Below, piece by piece: positions 19,361-29,497 of a stretch of 64,000 nucleotides of DNA. Position 1 is the first letter of the stretch. Every line of letters starts with the position of its first letter. The translations under genes and the position numbers were made by a program. Location: contig CAWINK010000016.1 of the NCBI GenBank assembly GCA_963837445.1, forward strand, positions 372,001 to 436,000. The letters run 5' to 3'. The stretch comes from JACVRW01 sp963837445. Its GTDB lineage: Bacteria > Actinomycetota > Thermoleophilia > Solirubrobacterales > Thermoleophilaceae. Below the pieces are notes generated by a model. That model worked only from the letters and a program-made list of their open reading frames with translations, made no database searches and was not told the DNA's origin.

Positions 19361-20817
19361 ATGACGGTTCGCGTTGCACGCCCGGATGACCGCTTCGCCC
19401 TCTCCGGTGCTGCCGTTGAGCGGCTCCACGAGCGCGTCGCGGCGGCCGCGGCGAAGGCGCGGCGGAGCGGCGCCGGCGACGCTGGCCGCGATCACCGTGC
19501 CAATCCCGGCCGGAGCTCGACCTCAGTGCTGCCGTTCTGAGCGCCCGGCGGCCAAACGACCGCTTCGCGTGCCTGGAGCAGCCGGACAGGGACGGATTCG
19601 TCCTCGGCGGGCCTCGGCGAGGCGCTGACGATCGAGGCGCGTGGGCCGCGGCGCTTCGCGGAGGTGGCCACCCGCGCGCGCGAGCTGGGACGGGAAGCGA
19701 TCGCCGACGACCCCGCGGAGGACCCGCAGCGCCCACCGGCCGCGGGCCCCGTCTTCATGGGCGGCTTCGCGTTCGCCCACGACGGCGGCGCGTCGCCGGA
19801 GTGGTCCAGTCCTGCCGCCGGCGAGCTCGTGCTGCCGGAGGTGGCGCTCGCGCGGCAGGGCGGCGAGGCCCGGCTGACCCTCAGTGCTGCCGTTGAACCC
19901 GACGACGACGCGGACGCGGTGGTGGAGAGGCTGCTGCGCGGGCAGCCGAGCTCGCTCCCGCCTCGATGCCGCTCCTCGACCCGGATCCCGTCGCAGCGCA
20001 CGCGCGTGGCCAGCGCGGCACCGCCCTCGCACTACGAGCACGCCGTGGAGCGCGCCGTGGAGCGGATCCGGGCGGGCGAGCTCGAGAAGGTCGTGCTGGC
20101 GCGCGAGGTGCGCGCTCATGCGCCGTCTCCGCACGACCCGGCGGCCGTGTTCGGGGCGCTGCGCGAGCTGTTCCCGGCCTGCTACTGCTGGTGCGTCGGC
20201 ACGCCGGAGGCGGCGTTCGTGGGCGCCAGCCCCGAGCTGCTCGTGCGCCGCGACGGGCAGCGCGCCCAGACGGTGGCCCTCGCCGGCACCACGCGCCGCA
20301 GCGCGGACCCGGCCGTGGACGACCACCTGGGCGAGCAGCTCCTCCAGAGCAAGAAGGACCGCGAGGAGCAGGCGATCGTGGCGCGCCGGATCGAGCGCAC
20401 GCTCGACCCGGTGAGCCTCTGGGTCGCGGCCGCCGAGCGAGCCGGTGCTCGTGAAGGTGCACAACGTCCAGCACCTGGCCACCCCGATCCGCGCGCAGCT
20501 CGCCGACCCGCGTGCCGGCCGTCGAGCTGGTGGGGATGCTGCTTCCGACCCCCGCGGTCGGCGGCGAGCCGCGCGAGGCCGCGCTGCCGCTGATTCCGGC
20601 GCTCGAGGGCCTCGACCGCGGCTGGTACGCGGGGGCGGTGGGCTGGACCGACCTTGCCGAGGACGGCGAGTTCTGCGTGGCGCTCCGCTGTGCGCTCCTG
20701 AGGGGCTCCGTGGCGCACCTGTACGCCGGCTGCGGCATCGTCAGCGAGTCCGTTCCCGCCGAGGAGCTGGCCGAGACCGAGGTCAAGCTCCAGGCGCTGC
20801 TGCCGCTTGTTTCTTGA
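19361..20817 (+). pseudogene. menF: Isochorismate synthase MenF, multiply frameshifted as sequenced
   Basis: Chorismate-binding enzyme that makes isochorismate, the first step of menaquinone synthesis. Recognisable family pieces are in order but in different frames: ATLAAITVPIPAG, LDLSAAVLSARRPNDRFACL, a long piece with HYEHAVERAVERIRAGELEKVVLARE, FVGASPELLVRRDG, LAGTTRR and KDREEQAIVARRI, then KVHNVQHLATPI, then VELVGMLLPTPAVGGEP and GWYAGAVGW. I count about seven indels, near 19475, 19514, 19610, 19937, 20003, 20437 and 20511. Six look like +1 and one like -1; correcting them gives about 483 residues. All catalytic segments survive, and menD, H, C, A and B are nearby and intact. I therefore suspect assembly errors, but a decayed gene cannot be excluded. 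Confidence 0.75.
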
Positions 20818-20873
20818 GACTGCAGACGCCCGCACGTGTGTGAGCGGCCCCTCAGTTGGGGTAGTGAGGATCA

Positions 20874-22247
20874 ATGAGCGCAGCTGGGGCCGGACTGCGC
20901 ACGGAGGGAGGTCCGGAACCCAAGAAACGTGCCCTAGCGGCAGTTCTGGTCCTCCTTGCAGTTTTAGCCGTCGCAATCCTGCTGTTCCGGGGCGACGGTG
21001 GCTACCGCGTGACCGCGGAGTTCGTGAACGCCGGCCAGCTCGTGAAGGGCAACGAGGTGAAGGCCGGCGGCGTGGCGGTCGGGAGCGTCAAGGACATCGA
21101 CGTGACCCAGGACGGGCGCGCAAAGGTCACGCTCAGCCATCAAGGACGACGACTACCAGCCGCTGCGCCGCGGCACGCGCGTGATGATCAAGCAGGCGTC
21201 GCTGTCCGGCATCGCCAACCGCTACGTGGATCTCCAGCTCGGCCCCGCGAACGGGGACGAGATCGACGACGGCGGCGTGATCGGGTCGGACCAGACCGCC
21301 ACCGCGGTCGAGCTCGACCAGATCTTCGACCTCTTCGACGAGCGCACGCGCACGGGCCTCCAGGACTTCTTCAAGGGCTCCGGCGAGATGCTCCATGGCC
21401 GCGGCAGGGAGCTGCGCGAAGGGCGTCCACTACCTGAACCCCGCGCTCAGCACCGGGAGTCGCCTCTTCCAGGAGCTCACCCGCGACGAAGCGCTGCTCG
21501 AGCGCTTCCTCGTGGACTCCGGCAGCCTCGTGAACGCCCTCGCCGACCGCCGCGAGGACCTCACCGGGCGTGGTGGGCAACCTGAACGCCACCTTCGGCG
21601 CGCTCGGCCGCCAGCAGGACGCCCTCGCCGAGTCGGTGGAGCTCCTCCCGCCGTTCATGCGCCGCGCGAACACCACGTTCGTGAACCTGCGCGCCGCTCT
21701 CGACGACGTGGACCCGCTCGTGGACGCGTCGAAGCCCGCCGTGAAGCGACTCGGGCCGTTCCTGGACCAGGCGCGCCTGTTCGTGCGCGACGGCGAGCCC
21801 ACGATCCGCGACCTGTCCAGGACGATCACGCGCGCGGGTCCCGACAACGACCTGATCGAGCTGATCAAGAGCTTCCCGCCGCTCGCACGCGAGGCCATGG
21901 ACGAGCGGCGCGTGAACGGCGCCGAGCGCCGGGGCGCCTTCCCGGAGACCACCGACGCGCTCAGGGCGGCCGCGCCCACGATCGCCTTCGGCCGGCCCTA
22001 CACGTCCGACTTCGTCGGCTGGATGGACGACTTCTCCACGACCGGCGGCTACGACGCGAACGGCGGCTTCTCGCGCGCATGGATCAACTTCTCCGAGATC
22101 CTCTTCGGCGCGGGGCCGAAGCTGAAGCAGTTCCGCCGCTGCCCAGGGGCGAACGAGCTTCCCGCGGCCGACGGCAGCAACGTCTTCTCTGCTGACGAGG
22201 CGCAGGCGCTCGACTGCGACCCGAACCAGAGGACCGTGGGCCCGTGA
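20874..22247 (+). pseudogene. Mce protein 1 of 6, frameshifted as sequenced
   Basis: First of six tandem MCE/MlaD-domain proteins, which in actinobacteria form tubes that carry lipids or sterols to a YrbE membrane permease. An N-terminal membrane anchor (ALAAVLVLLAVLAVAILLF) precedes the MCE domain (GYRVTAEFVNAGQLVKGNEV then KAGGVAVGSVKDIDV). The frame breaks near 21137, 21418 and 21569; each is repaired by dropping one base, giving a 456-residue protein. The long C-terminal helical region ends FRRCPGANELPAA. Breaks are confined to the same stretch that scars menF. The ATG at 20874 overlaps nothing; the next gene overlaps the stop by four bases (GTGA). Confidence 0.82.
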
Positions 22248-23683
22248 AGCGGATGATCGCGGTGCTCGCGCTGGTGCTGGCCCTGGTCTCCGGGGCAGCC
22301 CTGTCGGTGGGCGCCAAGGACGACGAGGGCACGGGCAGCAAGACCTACGAGCTGCTCTTCGACAACGCGTTCGGGCTCACCGAGGGCGGCGACTTCAAGG
22401 TGGCCGGCGTGCGCGCCGGACAGACGAAGACCTTCAAGGTCACGAAGGTCGACGGCCGGCCGCTCGCGCTCGTGGAGGCCGAGGTCACCGAGCCAGGGCT
22501 CGCCGACCTGCGCAAGGACGCGCGCTGTGAGATCCGCCCGCAGTCCTTGATCGGCGAGTACTTCGTGGACTGCCAGCCGGGCGCATCTGAGGAGCGGCTG
22601 CCGGACGGTGGCCGAGTGCCGGTGGAGCAGACCAGCTCCACGATCGCGATCGACCTGGTTGGCGACATCATGCGCCGGCCCTACCGGGACCGCTTCCGGC
22701 TGATCGTCGGCGAGCTGGGCGCGGGCCTCGCGGGCCGCCCGGGCGACATCAGCGAGGTGCTGCGGCGCGCGCATCCCGCGCTGCGCGAGACGAGCGAGAC
22801 GCTGCGGATCCTCGGCCGCCAGACGGACACGATCGAGAAGTTCATCGGCGACGCAAACACCGTGGTGGGCGCCCTCGAGGACCGAAAGCAGGACGTGACC
22901 CGCTTCGTGCGCGAGGCGGGCGAGACGGCCGAGATCTCGGCCTCGCGCCGCGACGAGCTGGGGGAGAGCTTCGCGCGCCTGCCGGCCTTCCTGGCCGAGC
23001 TGGAGCCCTACATGGGCCGCCTCGGGGACCTGACGGAGGCGCAGACGCCTGTCCTGCGCGACCTCGAGTCCTCGGCCGACGAGCTCGACACCTTCCTGAC
23101 CCGGCTGCGGCCGTTCACGGCAGAGGGCCTGCCGGCCTTCAAGGCGCTCGGAGAGGCGTCCGTGGTGGGGCGCCGGGCGGTGCTGAAGACCACCGAGGAG
23201 GTCCGCGAGCTGCGCCGCCTCGCGAAGGACGCGCCCGGCTTCGCCAAGCCCCTGCGCCAGCTGCTCCAGACCATCGATGACCGCTCGCGCGGGGTGGAGC
23301 CGGACAGCCGCGCGGCCGCGAGCGGGCCGCCCGCCGGCGACAAGACGCACACCACCTCGAGCCGCGCCGGTTTCACCGGCATGGAGGCGATCTGGAACTT
23401 CTTCTACTGGCAGACGCTCTCCACGAACGCGCTCGACGACGTGGGTCACGTGCTGCGGCTGACGGCGCTCGTGAACGAGTGCTCGCCCTACGAGGTCGAT
23501 CCGAGCGAGGAGCACCTCGAGAGCTGCAACCAGTTCCTCGGCCCGACCCAGCCGGGCGTGACGACGCCGGATCCGACGGCCTCGTCCGCGGCCGCCACCG
23601 CCGCTCCGGCGCCCGCGCCTGCCCCTGAGAGCCAGCCCACCGACGCCACCGACCCCGCCCTCGACTTCCTGCTCGGCGAATGA
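22244..23683 (+). CDS. Mce protein 2 of 6
   Basis: A 479-residue exported protein. The N-terminal hydrophobic signal or anchor is MKRMIAVLALVLALVSGAAL, followed by the MCE domain (YELLFDNAFGLTEGGDFKVA, GVRAGQTKTFKVT) and a long coiled, Ala/Leu/Glu-rich helical region. A Pro/Ala-rich low-complexity stretch (TAAPAPAPAPESQPTDATD) lies near the C terminus. No clear lipobox cysteine is present. The GTG start overlaps the previous stop. It is expected to act at the cell envelope with the other five Mce proteins in lipid uptake; the cargo is unknown. Confidence 0.9.
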   Translation: MKRMIAVLALVLALVSGAALSVGAKDDEGTGSKTYELLFDNAFGLTEGGDFKVAGVRAGQTKTFKVTKVDGRPLALVEAEVTEPGLADLRKDARCEIRPQSLIGEYFVDCQPGASEERLPDGGRVPVEQTSSTIAIDLVGDIMRRPYRDRFRLIVGELGAGLAGRPGDISEVLRRAHPALRETSETLRILGRQTDTIEKFIGDANTVVGALEDRKQDVTRFVREAGETAEISASRRDELGESFARLPAFLAELEPYMGRLGDLTEAQTPVLRDLESSADELDTFLTRLRPFTAEGLPAFKALGEASVVGRRAVLKTTEEVRELRRLAKDAPGFAKPLRQLLQTIDDRSRGVEPDSRAAASGPPAGDKTHTTSSRAGFTGMEAIWNFFYWQTLSTNALDDVGHVLRLTALVNECSPYEVDPSEEHLESCNQFLGPTQPGVTTPDPTASSAAATAAPAPAPAPESQPTDATDPALDFLLGE

Positions 23684-25167
23684 GGCGCGGCGCTCGACAG
23701 CTCGGGGCAAGCCCGGTCCTCATCGGGGCGGTCACGGTGATGATCGCGATCGTCGCCGTGTTCATCTCGTACCAGGCGAACAACGGCCTCCCGTTCGTGC
23801 CCACCTACGAGTTGAACGCCCAGGTGCCGAACGGCGCGAAGCTCGTGAAGGGCAACGAGGTGCGCGCGGGCGGGTTCCGCGTCGGCATCGTGAAGGACAT
23901 CAAGAGCGACCGGCAGCAGGTGGACGGCGAGGAGCGCGCCATCGCCGTCCTCGAGCTCAAGCTCGACAAGAGCATCGAGCCGCTGGCTGTGGACACGACC
24001 CTGTCGGTGCGCCCGCGCTCCGCCCTTGGCCTCAAGTACGTCGAGCTGATCCCCGGCCGCGCGGACCGCACGTTCCAGAGCGGCGACACGATCCCGATCC
24101 GGAACGCGACCGCGAACTCTCCAGAGCTCGAGGACGTGCTCTCCACGTTCCCGCCCGAGACGCGCGCGGACGCCCGGAAGTCGCTCCAGGGCTTCGGGAA
24201 CTCGATCGCGGGCCGAGGTCCAGCGGTCAACACCACCATCCGCGAGCTCGAGCCCTTCACGCGCTACCTGCTCCCGGTGATGCGCACCCTCTCGGACCCG
24301 AAGACCGAGCTGCGCAACTTCTTCCCGGGCCTCGGGGCCGCCGCGGGCGAGGCCGCGCCCGTGGCGCGCGTGCAGGCTCGCTGGTTCGGCGAGATGGCCA
24401 CCACGTTCGCGGCGATCGGCCGCGATCCCGAGGCGCTGCGGGAGACGATCGAGGAGAGCCCGCCCACGCTTCAGGCCGCCACCGAGTCGTTCCGGGTCCA
24501 GACGCCGTTCCTGGCCCGCTTCGCCGCTGTGTCGCGCGACCTTCAGCCCGCCGCCGCGCAGCTGCCGCGCACGCTGCCGCTCGTGAACGACGCCCTCCAG
24601 GCCGGCGTGCCCGCCTTCCAGCAGACGCCTCAGCTGGGCGAGGACCTGGAGGCCCTGTTCGTGGCCGCCGAGGAGCTCGGCGACAACCCGAACACGCTGC
24701 TCGCGCTGAAGGACCTACGCACGGGCGTGAGGGTCACGCGCCCGGCGCTCGAGTTCGTGGCCCCGTACCAGACCGTCTGCAACTTCCTCGTCTACTTCTT
24801 CAACCCGCTCGGCACGCACCAGTCGGCCACGGTGGCCGGCGGCACCACCGAGCGCATCCTCGCCAAGCTGGTCGACACCAACCAGGAGAATTCGCTCGGC
24901 TCAACGGAGTCCACGAAGCCGGTCGACGGGGATCCGAACGCGACGCCGCACCAGCAGTCGCTCCACACCCAGTACGGCGGGCCGGCGATCGACGCGAGCG
25001 GGCGCGCGGACTGCCAGGCCGGGCAGACGGGCTATCCGAACAGCCTGTCCACGGGCGACCGCTGGAACGCCCAGCACATCGTCGTGGACAGCGACACCCC
25101 CGGCCTCGCGGGCGGCACCTTCAAGTCGCGCCAGCTCGGGATCGACCACCTGGAGGACGTGCCGTGA
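23680..25167 (+). CDS. Mce protein 3 of 6
   Basis: A 495-residue protein with one N-terminal membrane segment (SPVLIGAVTVMIAIVAVFISY) and an MCE domain that includes TYELNAQVPNGAKLVKGNEV and RAGGFRVGIVKDI. The LVKGNEVRAGG motif is nearly identical to that of Mce protein 1 (LVKGNEVKAGG), so the two are close paralogs. After a helical part, residues about 350-495 hold an extra domain with paired Cys residues (TVCNFLVYFFNP and ADCQAGQTGYPN). The ATG start overlaps the previous stop (ATGA), and its own stop overlaps the next gene. Confidence 0.9.
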   Translation: MRRGARQLGASPVLIGAVTVMIAIVAVFISYQANNGLPFVPTYELNAQVPNGAKLVKGNEVRAGGFRVGIVKDIKSDRQQVDGEERAIAVLELKLDKSIEPLAVDTTLSVRPRSALGLKYVELIPGRADRTFQSGDTIPIRNATANSPELEDVLSTFPPETRADARKSLQGFGNSIAGRGPAVNTTIRELEPFTRYLLPVMRTLSDPKTELRNFFPGLGAAAGEAAPVARVQARWFGEMATTFAAIGRDPEALRETIEESPPTLQAATESFRVQTPFLARFAAVSRDLQPAAAQLPRTLPLVNDALQAGVPAFQQTPQLGEDLEALFVAAEELGDNPNTLLALKDLRTGVRVTRPALEFVAPYQTVCNFLVYFFNPLGTHQSATVAGGTTERILAKLVDTNQENSLGSTESTKPVDGDPNATPHQQSLHTQYGGPAIDASGRADCQAGQTGYPNSLSTGDRWNAQHIVVDSDTPGLAGGTFKSRQLGIDHLEDVP

Positions 25168-26507
25168 GCGTCTTCAAGGCAGGCATCCTCGCGCTCACGA
25201 CGCTACTCCTGCTCGCCTACTTCGGCTTCACGAAGGCGAACCCGTTCGCGAACCCGTACGAGCTGAAGGCGATGTTCCGCGACGTGGAGAGCCTGAAGCC
25301 GCGCTCCCCGGTGAGGATCGCCGGAGTGGAGGTGGGCAAGGTCACGAAGGTCGAGCCGAAGGACGGCGGCGGCGCGGCCGAGGTGACAATGGAGCTGAAG
25401 GGCGACGCCCTTCCGATCCGCGAGGACGCGCGGCTCCAGATCCGCTCGCGCATCTTCCTCGAGGGCAACTTCTTCGTGGACATCCAGCCCGGCTCGCCCT
25501 CGAGCGGCGAGCTCGAGGACGGCTCGACCGTGCCGATCACGCAGACGGTCGGGACGGTGACGCTGCCCGAGATCCTCGACACGCTCGACTCGGATGTCCG
25601 CGGCGACCTCCAGACCTTCCTCCACGAGTACGGCACCGTCGCGCTCCAGGGCGGTGGCGCCAAGGCGTTCAACCGCGCGATCCCGTCCTTCGAGCCGGCC
25701 TACCGCTACGGCGCTCTCACCAACGACGCGCTGCTCGGCGTGGATCCCGACCGCGACGTGCAGCGGCTCCTGAAGGGCCAGCAGAAGACCTTCGCCGCGC
25801 TGGGGGAGAACCCCGCGGCGCTCAAGGAGCTCGTGACCGACCTCAACACCACCGCGGGCGCGATCGCGAGCCAGGACGCCGCGCTCGAGGCGGCCGTTCC
25901 GGCGCTGCGCGACACGCTGCGGGTGGGCACCCCGGCGCTCGCCGAGCTGAACGCGGCCCTGCCCACGCTCCGGACCTTCTCGCGCGAGGCGCTGCCGGGC
26001 GTGCGCTCCTCGGTGCCCGCGCTCGCGGCGGCCACCCCGTGGTTCGCCCAGGCGCGCGGCCTCGTGCAGGAGAGCGAGCTGAAGGGCCTCGCCGCCGACC
26101 TGCGGCAGGCGGTGCCGAGCCTGGTGACGCTCAACACGCGCCTGGTGCCGTTCCTCTCGCAGCTGCGCGCGCTCTCCTCGTGCACCAACAGCGTGCTCGT
26201 GCCGTTCATGGAGTCGGAGATCCCGAGCCTCGAGGAGGGCAACTCGGGTCACCTCGTGCGCGAGCAGATCAACCGCAGCTTCGTGGGCCTCTCGGGCGAG
26301 AGCCGCGTGAACGACGCGAACACGCCGGTGTTCCACGTCCAGGGCGTGAACCCGTTCAAGCTCGCCGCCGGAAAGATCGAGCCGGCCGCACCGCTCGACC
26401 CGAACATGCCGCCGCCGCACCGGCCCGACGTGCCGTGTGAGACGCAGGAGCCGCCGAACCTCAACGCACCCGGCGGCGACGCCACGCTCTTCGGAGGCGG
26501 ACCGTGA
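25164..26507 (+). CDS. Mce protein 4 of 6
   Basis: A 447-residue protein with a single N-terminal membrane segment (AGILALTTLLLLAYFGF), then the MCE domain (YELKAMFRDVESLKPRSPVR, IAGVEVGKVTKVEP and FLEGNFFVDIQPG). A long helical region follows, and the C terminus ends in Pro/Gly-rich sequence. The GTG start overlaps the preceding stop (GTGA) and the same arrangement links it to the fifth gene. It is expected to be anchored in the membrane and to point outward. Confidence 0.9.
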   Translation: MSVFKAGILALTTLLLLAYFGFTKANPFANPYELKAMFRDVESLKPRSPVRIAGVEVGKVTKVEPKDGGGAAEVTMELKGDALPIREDARLQIRSRIFLEGNFFVDIQPGSPSSGELEDGSTVPITQTVGTVTLPEILDTLDSDVRGDLQTFLHEYGTVALQGGGAKAFNRAIPSFEPAYRYGALTNDALLGVDPDRDVQRLLKGQQKTFAALGENPAALKELVTDLNTTAGAIASQDAALEAAVPALRDTLRVGTPALAELNAALPTLRTFSREALPGVRSSVPALAAATPWFAQARGLVQESELKGLAADLRQAVPSLVTLNTRLVPFLSQLRALSSCTNSVLVPFMESEIPSLEEGNSGHLVREQINRSFVGLSGESRVNDANTPVFHVQGVNPFKLAAGKIEPAAPLDPNMPPPHRPDVPCETQEPPNLNAPGGDATLFGGGP

Positions 26508-27979
26508 GCCTCGCGATCCGCAAGCACTGGAAGGACTTCCTCGCGATCGCCGGCCTCGCGATCCTCGGCCTGGCCATCGCGGTGTACATCCTGGGCCAGC
26601 AGAACCTGCGCTTCCCGCTCGTTCAGAAGACGCCGAAGCAGATCAAGATCGAGCTGGCGAACGCGCAGGCCGTGCAGCCCGGCCAGGGCCAGACCGTTCG
26701 CGTGGCCGGCGTGGAGGTCGGGCGCATCGCCGACGTGGAGCTCGAGGACGGCGTCGCGGTCGTCACGCTCGACATCGAGCAGGACTACGAGAACCTGATC
26801 CGGGACGACGCGACCGCTCTGCTGCGGCCGAAGACCGCGCTGAAGGACATGTTCATCGAGGTGGACCCGGGGAGCGGCAAGCCCGTGCCCGAGGGCGAGC
26901 GGATCAGCGTGTCCAACTCCCTGCCGGACATCGACCCCGACGAGGTGTACGCCGCGCTCGACTCCGACACGCGTCCGTACCTGAAGCTGCTCGTGGCGGG
27001 GGCCGGCAAGGGCCTGCGCGAGCGCGGGGACGACCTGCGCGAGGTCTTCCGCCGCTTCGAGCCGATCCACCGCGATCTCGCCCTCGTGACCCGCGCCAGC
27101 GCGCGCCGCCGCGCAGCGCTCAAGGAGCTGATCCACGACTACGGCCTCCTGATGACCGAGCTGGGCAAGCATCCGCAGGATCTGCGCCGGCTCGTGACCG
27201 CGTCGCGCAGCGTGTTCGACGCCCTTGCCAATGAGGACGACGCGATCTCGGCCTCGGTTGCGCAGCTGCCCGCGTCGCTGCGCGCGTCAGAGCGGGCGCT
27301 CGGCGAGGTCCAGCAGTTCGCCCCGGTGCTGCGCTCCTCGCTCGAGTCGCTGCGCAAGCCGATCCGCAAGCTCGACGAGACGAACGAGGCTGTGATCCCG
27401 TTCCTGCGCCAGACCGAGCCGGCGATCCGCACGCAGATCCGCCCGTTCGTGCGCGCCGCGCGGCCGTGGACCGACGACCTCCGACTGGCGGCCAAGGGCA
27501 CGGCGAAGGCGATGCCGGACCTGCGGCGCTCCTTCGGCGAGCTGAACCGCTTCTTCAACATCGGCGCGTTCAACCCCGGCGGCGCCGAGGGGCTCGACGG
27601 CAAGTCGATCTCGGAGCAGCGCGAGCGCCAGGAGGGCTTCCTCTACTGGCTCGCATGGGTCTCCCAGAACGGCAGCTCGCTGTTCTCGAGCGCCGACGGC
27701 CAGGGCCCGTGGCGCCGCGTCACGATCTGCGGCGTCCCCGCCGCCGCGCTCACCGGGATCGTGAATGGCGTGATCGCCGACATCGGCGAGACCAACCCGG
27801 CGCTCGCCGACCAGCTCACCGCCGTGACCACCCCCGGCGAAGGCAGCGCCGTCGACCAGCTGCTGGCCACGCAGTTCGGCTCCTGCAACTTCAACGCTCT
27901 GCCGTCGGTGCCGCCTCCGGGCAGCGGCGGCGGCGACCCGATCCTGCCGTTGCCCTCCGTCCCGCCACTCCTGCCATGA
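26504..27979 (+). CDS. Mce protein 5 of 6
   Basis: A 491-residue protein. The N-terminal anchor is FLAIAGLAILGLAIAVYIL, and the MCE domain carries VRVAGVEVGRIADVELEDGV and DMFIEVDPGSGKPVP. A long helical region follows, and the C-terminal 60 residues hold a Pro/Gly-rich tail (PPPGSGGGDPILPLPSVPP). The GTG start overlaps the fourth gene. All five later Mce genes are intact, unlike the first one. Confidence 0.9.
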   Translation: MSLAIRKHWKDFLAIAGLAILGLAIAVYILGQQNLRFPLVQKTPKQIKIELANAQAVQPGQGQTVRVAGVEVGRIADVELEDGVAVVTLDIEQDYENLIRDDATALLRPKTALKDMFIEVDPGSGKPVPEGERISVSNSLPDIDPDEVYAALDSDTRPYLKLLVAGAGKGLRERGDDLREVFRRFEPIHRDLALVTRASARRRAALKELIHDYGLLMTELGKHPQDLRRLVTASRSVFDALANEDDAISASVAQLPASLRASERALGEVQQFAPVLRSSLESLRKPIRKLDETNEAVIPFLRQTEPAIRTQIRPFVRAARPWTDDLRLAAKGTAKAMPDLRRSFGELNRFFNIGAFNPGGAEGLDGKSISEQRERQEGFLYWLAWVSQNGSSLFSSADGQGPWRRVTICGVPAAALTGIVNGVIADIGETNPALADQLTAVTTPGEGSAVDQLLATQFGSCNFNALPSVPPPGSGGGDPILPLPSVPPLLP

Positions 27980-29460
27980 ACAAGAACGCACCCAGCCTCG
28001 GACGCATCGCCGCAATGGTCGGGTTCACGCTGTCCGTGGCCGCGCTCCTGATGTTCCTCTGGACCGCCTTCGGCGGAACGCTGCCGCTGGCGCCCGAGAG
28101 CTACCGCTTCAAGGCGGCCTTCCCGGAGGCCTCGGCGCTCGTCAAGGAGGCCGACGTGCGCATGGCCGGGGTGAACATCGGCAAGGTCAAGGACAAGGAG
28201 CTCGGACCGGGCGGGCGCGCGACGGTCGTGGAGATGGAGCTGGACAGCCGCTTCGCGCCGATCGGCCGCGACGCCCGGGCGATCCTGCGCCAGAAGAGCC
28301 TCCTCGGCGAGACCTACGTGGAGCTCACGCCCGGCAGCCCGGACGCCGAGCGGCTCGACGACGGCGCCACGCTCGCCCAGGCGAACGTGGAGGACAGCGT
28401 CGAGCTCGACGAGGTCTTCCGCGTCTTCGACCCGCAGACCCGCGACGCCTTCCAGCAGTGGCTGCACGAGGCCGGGATCGTGACCTCGGGCCGGTTCGCG
28501 CGCGACTTCAACGACTCGCTCGGGAACGCGGCGCCGTTCTTCGAGGGCGGCGCCGACCTGCTGCGGCCGCTGGCCGAGCAGGAGGTGGCGCTGCGCCAGG
28601 TCTTCCGCGACACGGGCCGGGTCTTCACCGCGCTCTCGCGCGAGGACGGCCAGCTGCGCGGGCTGATCACGGGCGGCGACGCCACGTTCGGGGCGCTCGC
28701 TTCGCGGGACGACGCGCTCGCCGAGACGTTCGCGGTCTTCCCGACCTTCCTGCGCGAGACGCGCACCACCGTTCGGCGCCTCGAGGCCTTCGCGCGCAAC
28801 ACCGACCCGCTGGTGCGCGACCTGCGCGAGCCGGCTCGGGACCTCGCGCCCACGCTGCGCGACCTCGGCGACCTGTCACCGGACCTCGAGAAGCTGTTCA
28901 ACCACATCGGCCCGCTCGTGCGCGCGTCGGAGACCGGCGTGCCCGCGGCGGAGCGCTTCCTGGAGGGCGCCGAGCCGGTGCTCGAGGCCACGCACGTGTT
29001 CATGCCCGAGCTCAATCCGATCCTGTCCTACCTCGGCTTCGCGCGCGGGCAGCTCGCCCAGTTCATCACGGTGGGCGGCGCTGCACTGGCCGGCAACGGC
29101 GAGGGTGGGTACATGGGCAGGGGCGGCGCGGAGCACTACCTCCCGCAGGTCGCGATCATCGACGGTCGCTCGTTCCAGCGCCGCCCGGACCGCCCCCACT
29201 GGGAGCGGGCCAATTCCTACATCGCGCCCAACGCCTACGAGCGCGCCACGCCGCTCGGCGTGATCGAGAGCTTCGACTGCAAGGCGAACGGCGGCGAGCA
29301 GCGCGACCCGGAGGGCGAGGGCGAGGAAGCCGAGCCGCCATGCTTCGAGGCGCCCCCGCTCCTGTGGGGGAACGAGAAGTTCCCGCGTCTGCGCCGCGGC
29401 AAGGCCCCGTTCGTAGAGGCCCCCAAGGGCCGCGAGGGCAGCCAGCCCGCTAGGCCGTAG
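27976..29460 (+). CDS. Mce protein 6 of 6
   Basis: A 494-residue protein with the anchor IAAMVGFTLSVAALLMFLW and the MCE domain (YRFKAAFPEASALVKEADVR, MAGVNIGKVKDKEL, and LLGETYVELTPGSP). The helical region is followed by a C-terminal domain with VGGAALAGNGEGGYMG and two Cys residues (FDCKANGG, PPCFEAPPLL). The start is the ATG overlapping the previous stop (ATGA). It closes the six-gene block; a membrane protein of different type begins 37 bases later. Confidence 0.9.
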   Translation: MNKNAPSLGRIAAMVGFTLSVAALLMFLWTAFGGTLPLAPESYRFKAAFPEASALVKEADVRMAGVNIGKVKDKELGPGGRATVVEMELDSRFAPIGRDARAILRQKSLLGETYVELTPGSPDAERLDDGATLAQANVEDSVELDEVFRVFDPQTRDAFQQWLHEAGIVTSGRFARDFNDSLGNAAPFFEGGADLLRPLAEQEVALRQVFRDTGRVFTALSREDGQLRGLITGGDATFGALASRDDALAETFAVFPTFLRETRTTVRRLEAFARNTDPLVRDLREPARDLAPTLRDLGDLSPDLEKLFNHIGPLVRASETGVPAAERFLEGAEPVLEATHVFMPELNPILSYLGFARGQLAQFITVGGAALAGNGEGGYMGRGGAEHYLPQVAIIDGRSFQRRPDRPHWERANSYIAPNAYERATPLGVIESFDCKANGGEQRDPEGEGEEAEPPCFEAPPLLWGNEKFPRLRRGKAPFVEAPKGREGSQPARP

Positions 29461-29497
29461 CGCGTTTCGGCCTGCCCCTCACGGGTACCCGGACGCC

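Noticed and set aside
22049..23710. 553-codon minus-strand open frame across the second mce gene
   Set aside because: It is antisense to an obvious Mce gene, has an extreme Arg/Gly/Val composition and shows no domain.
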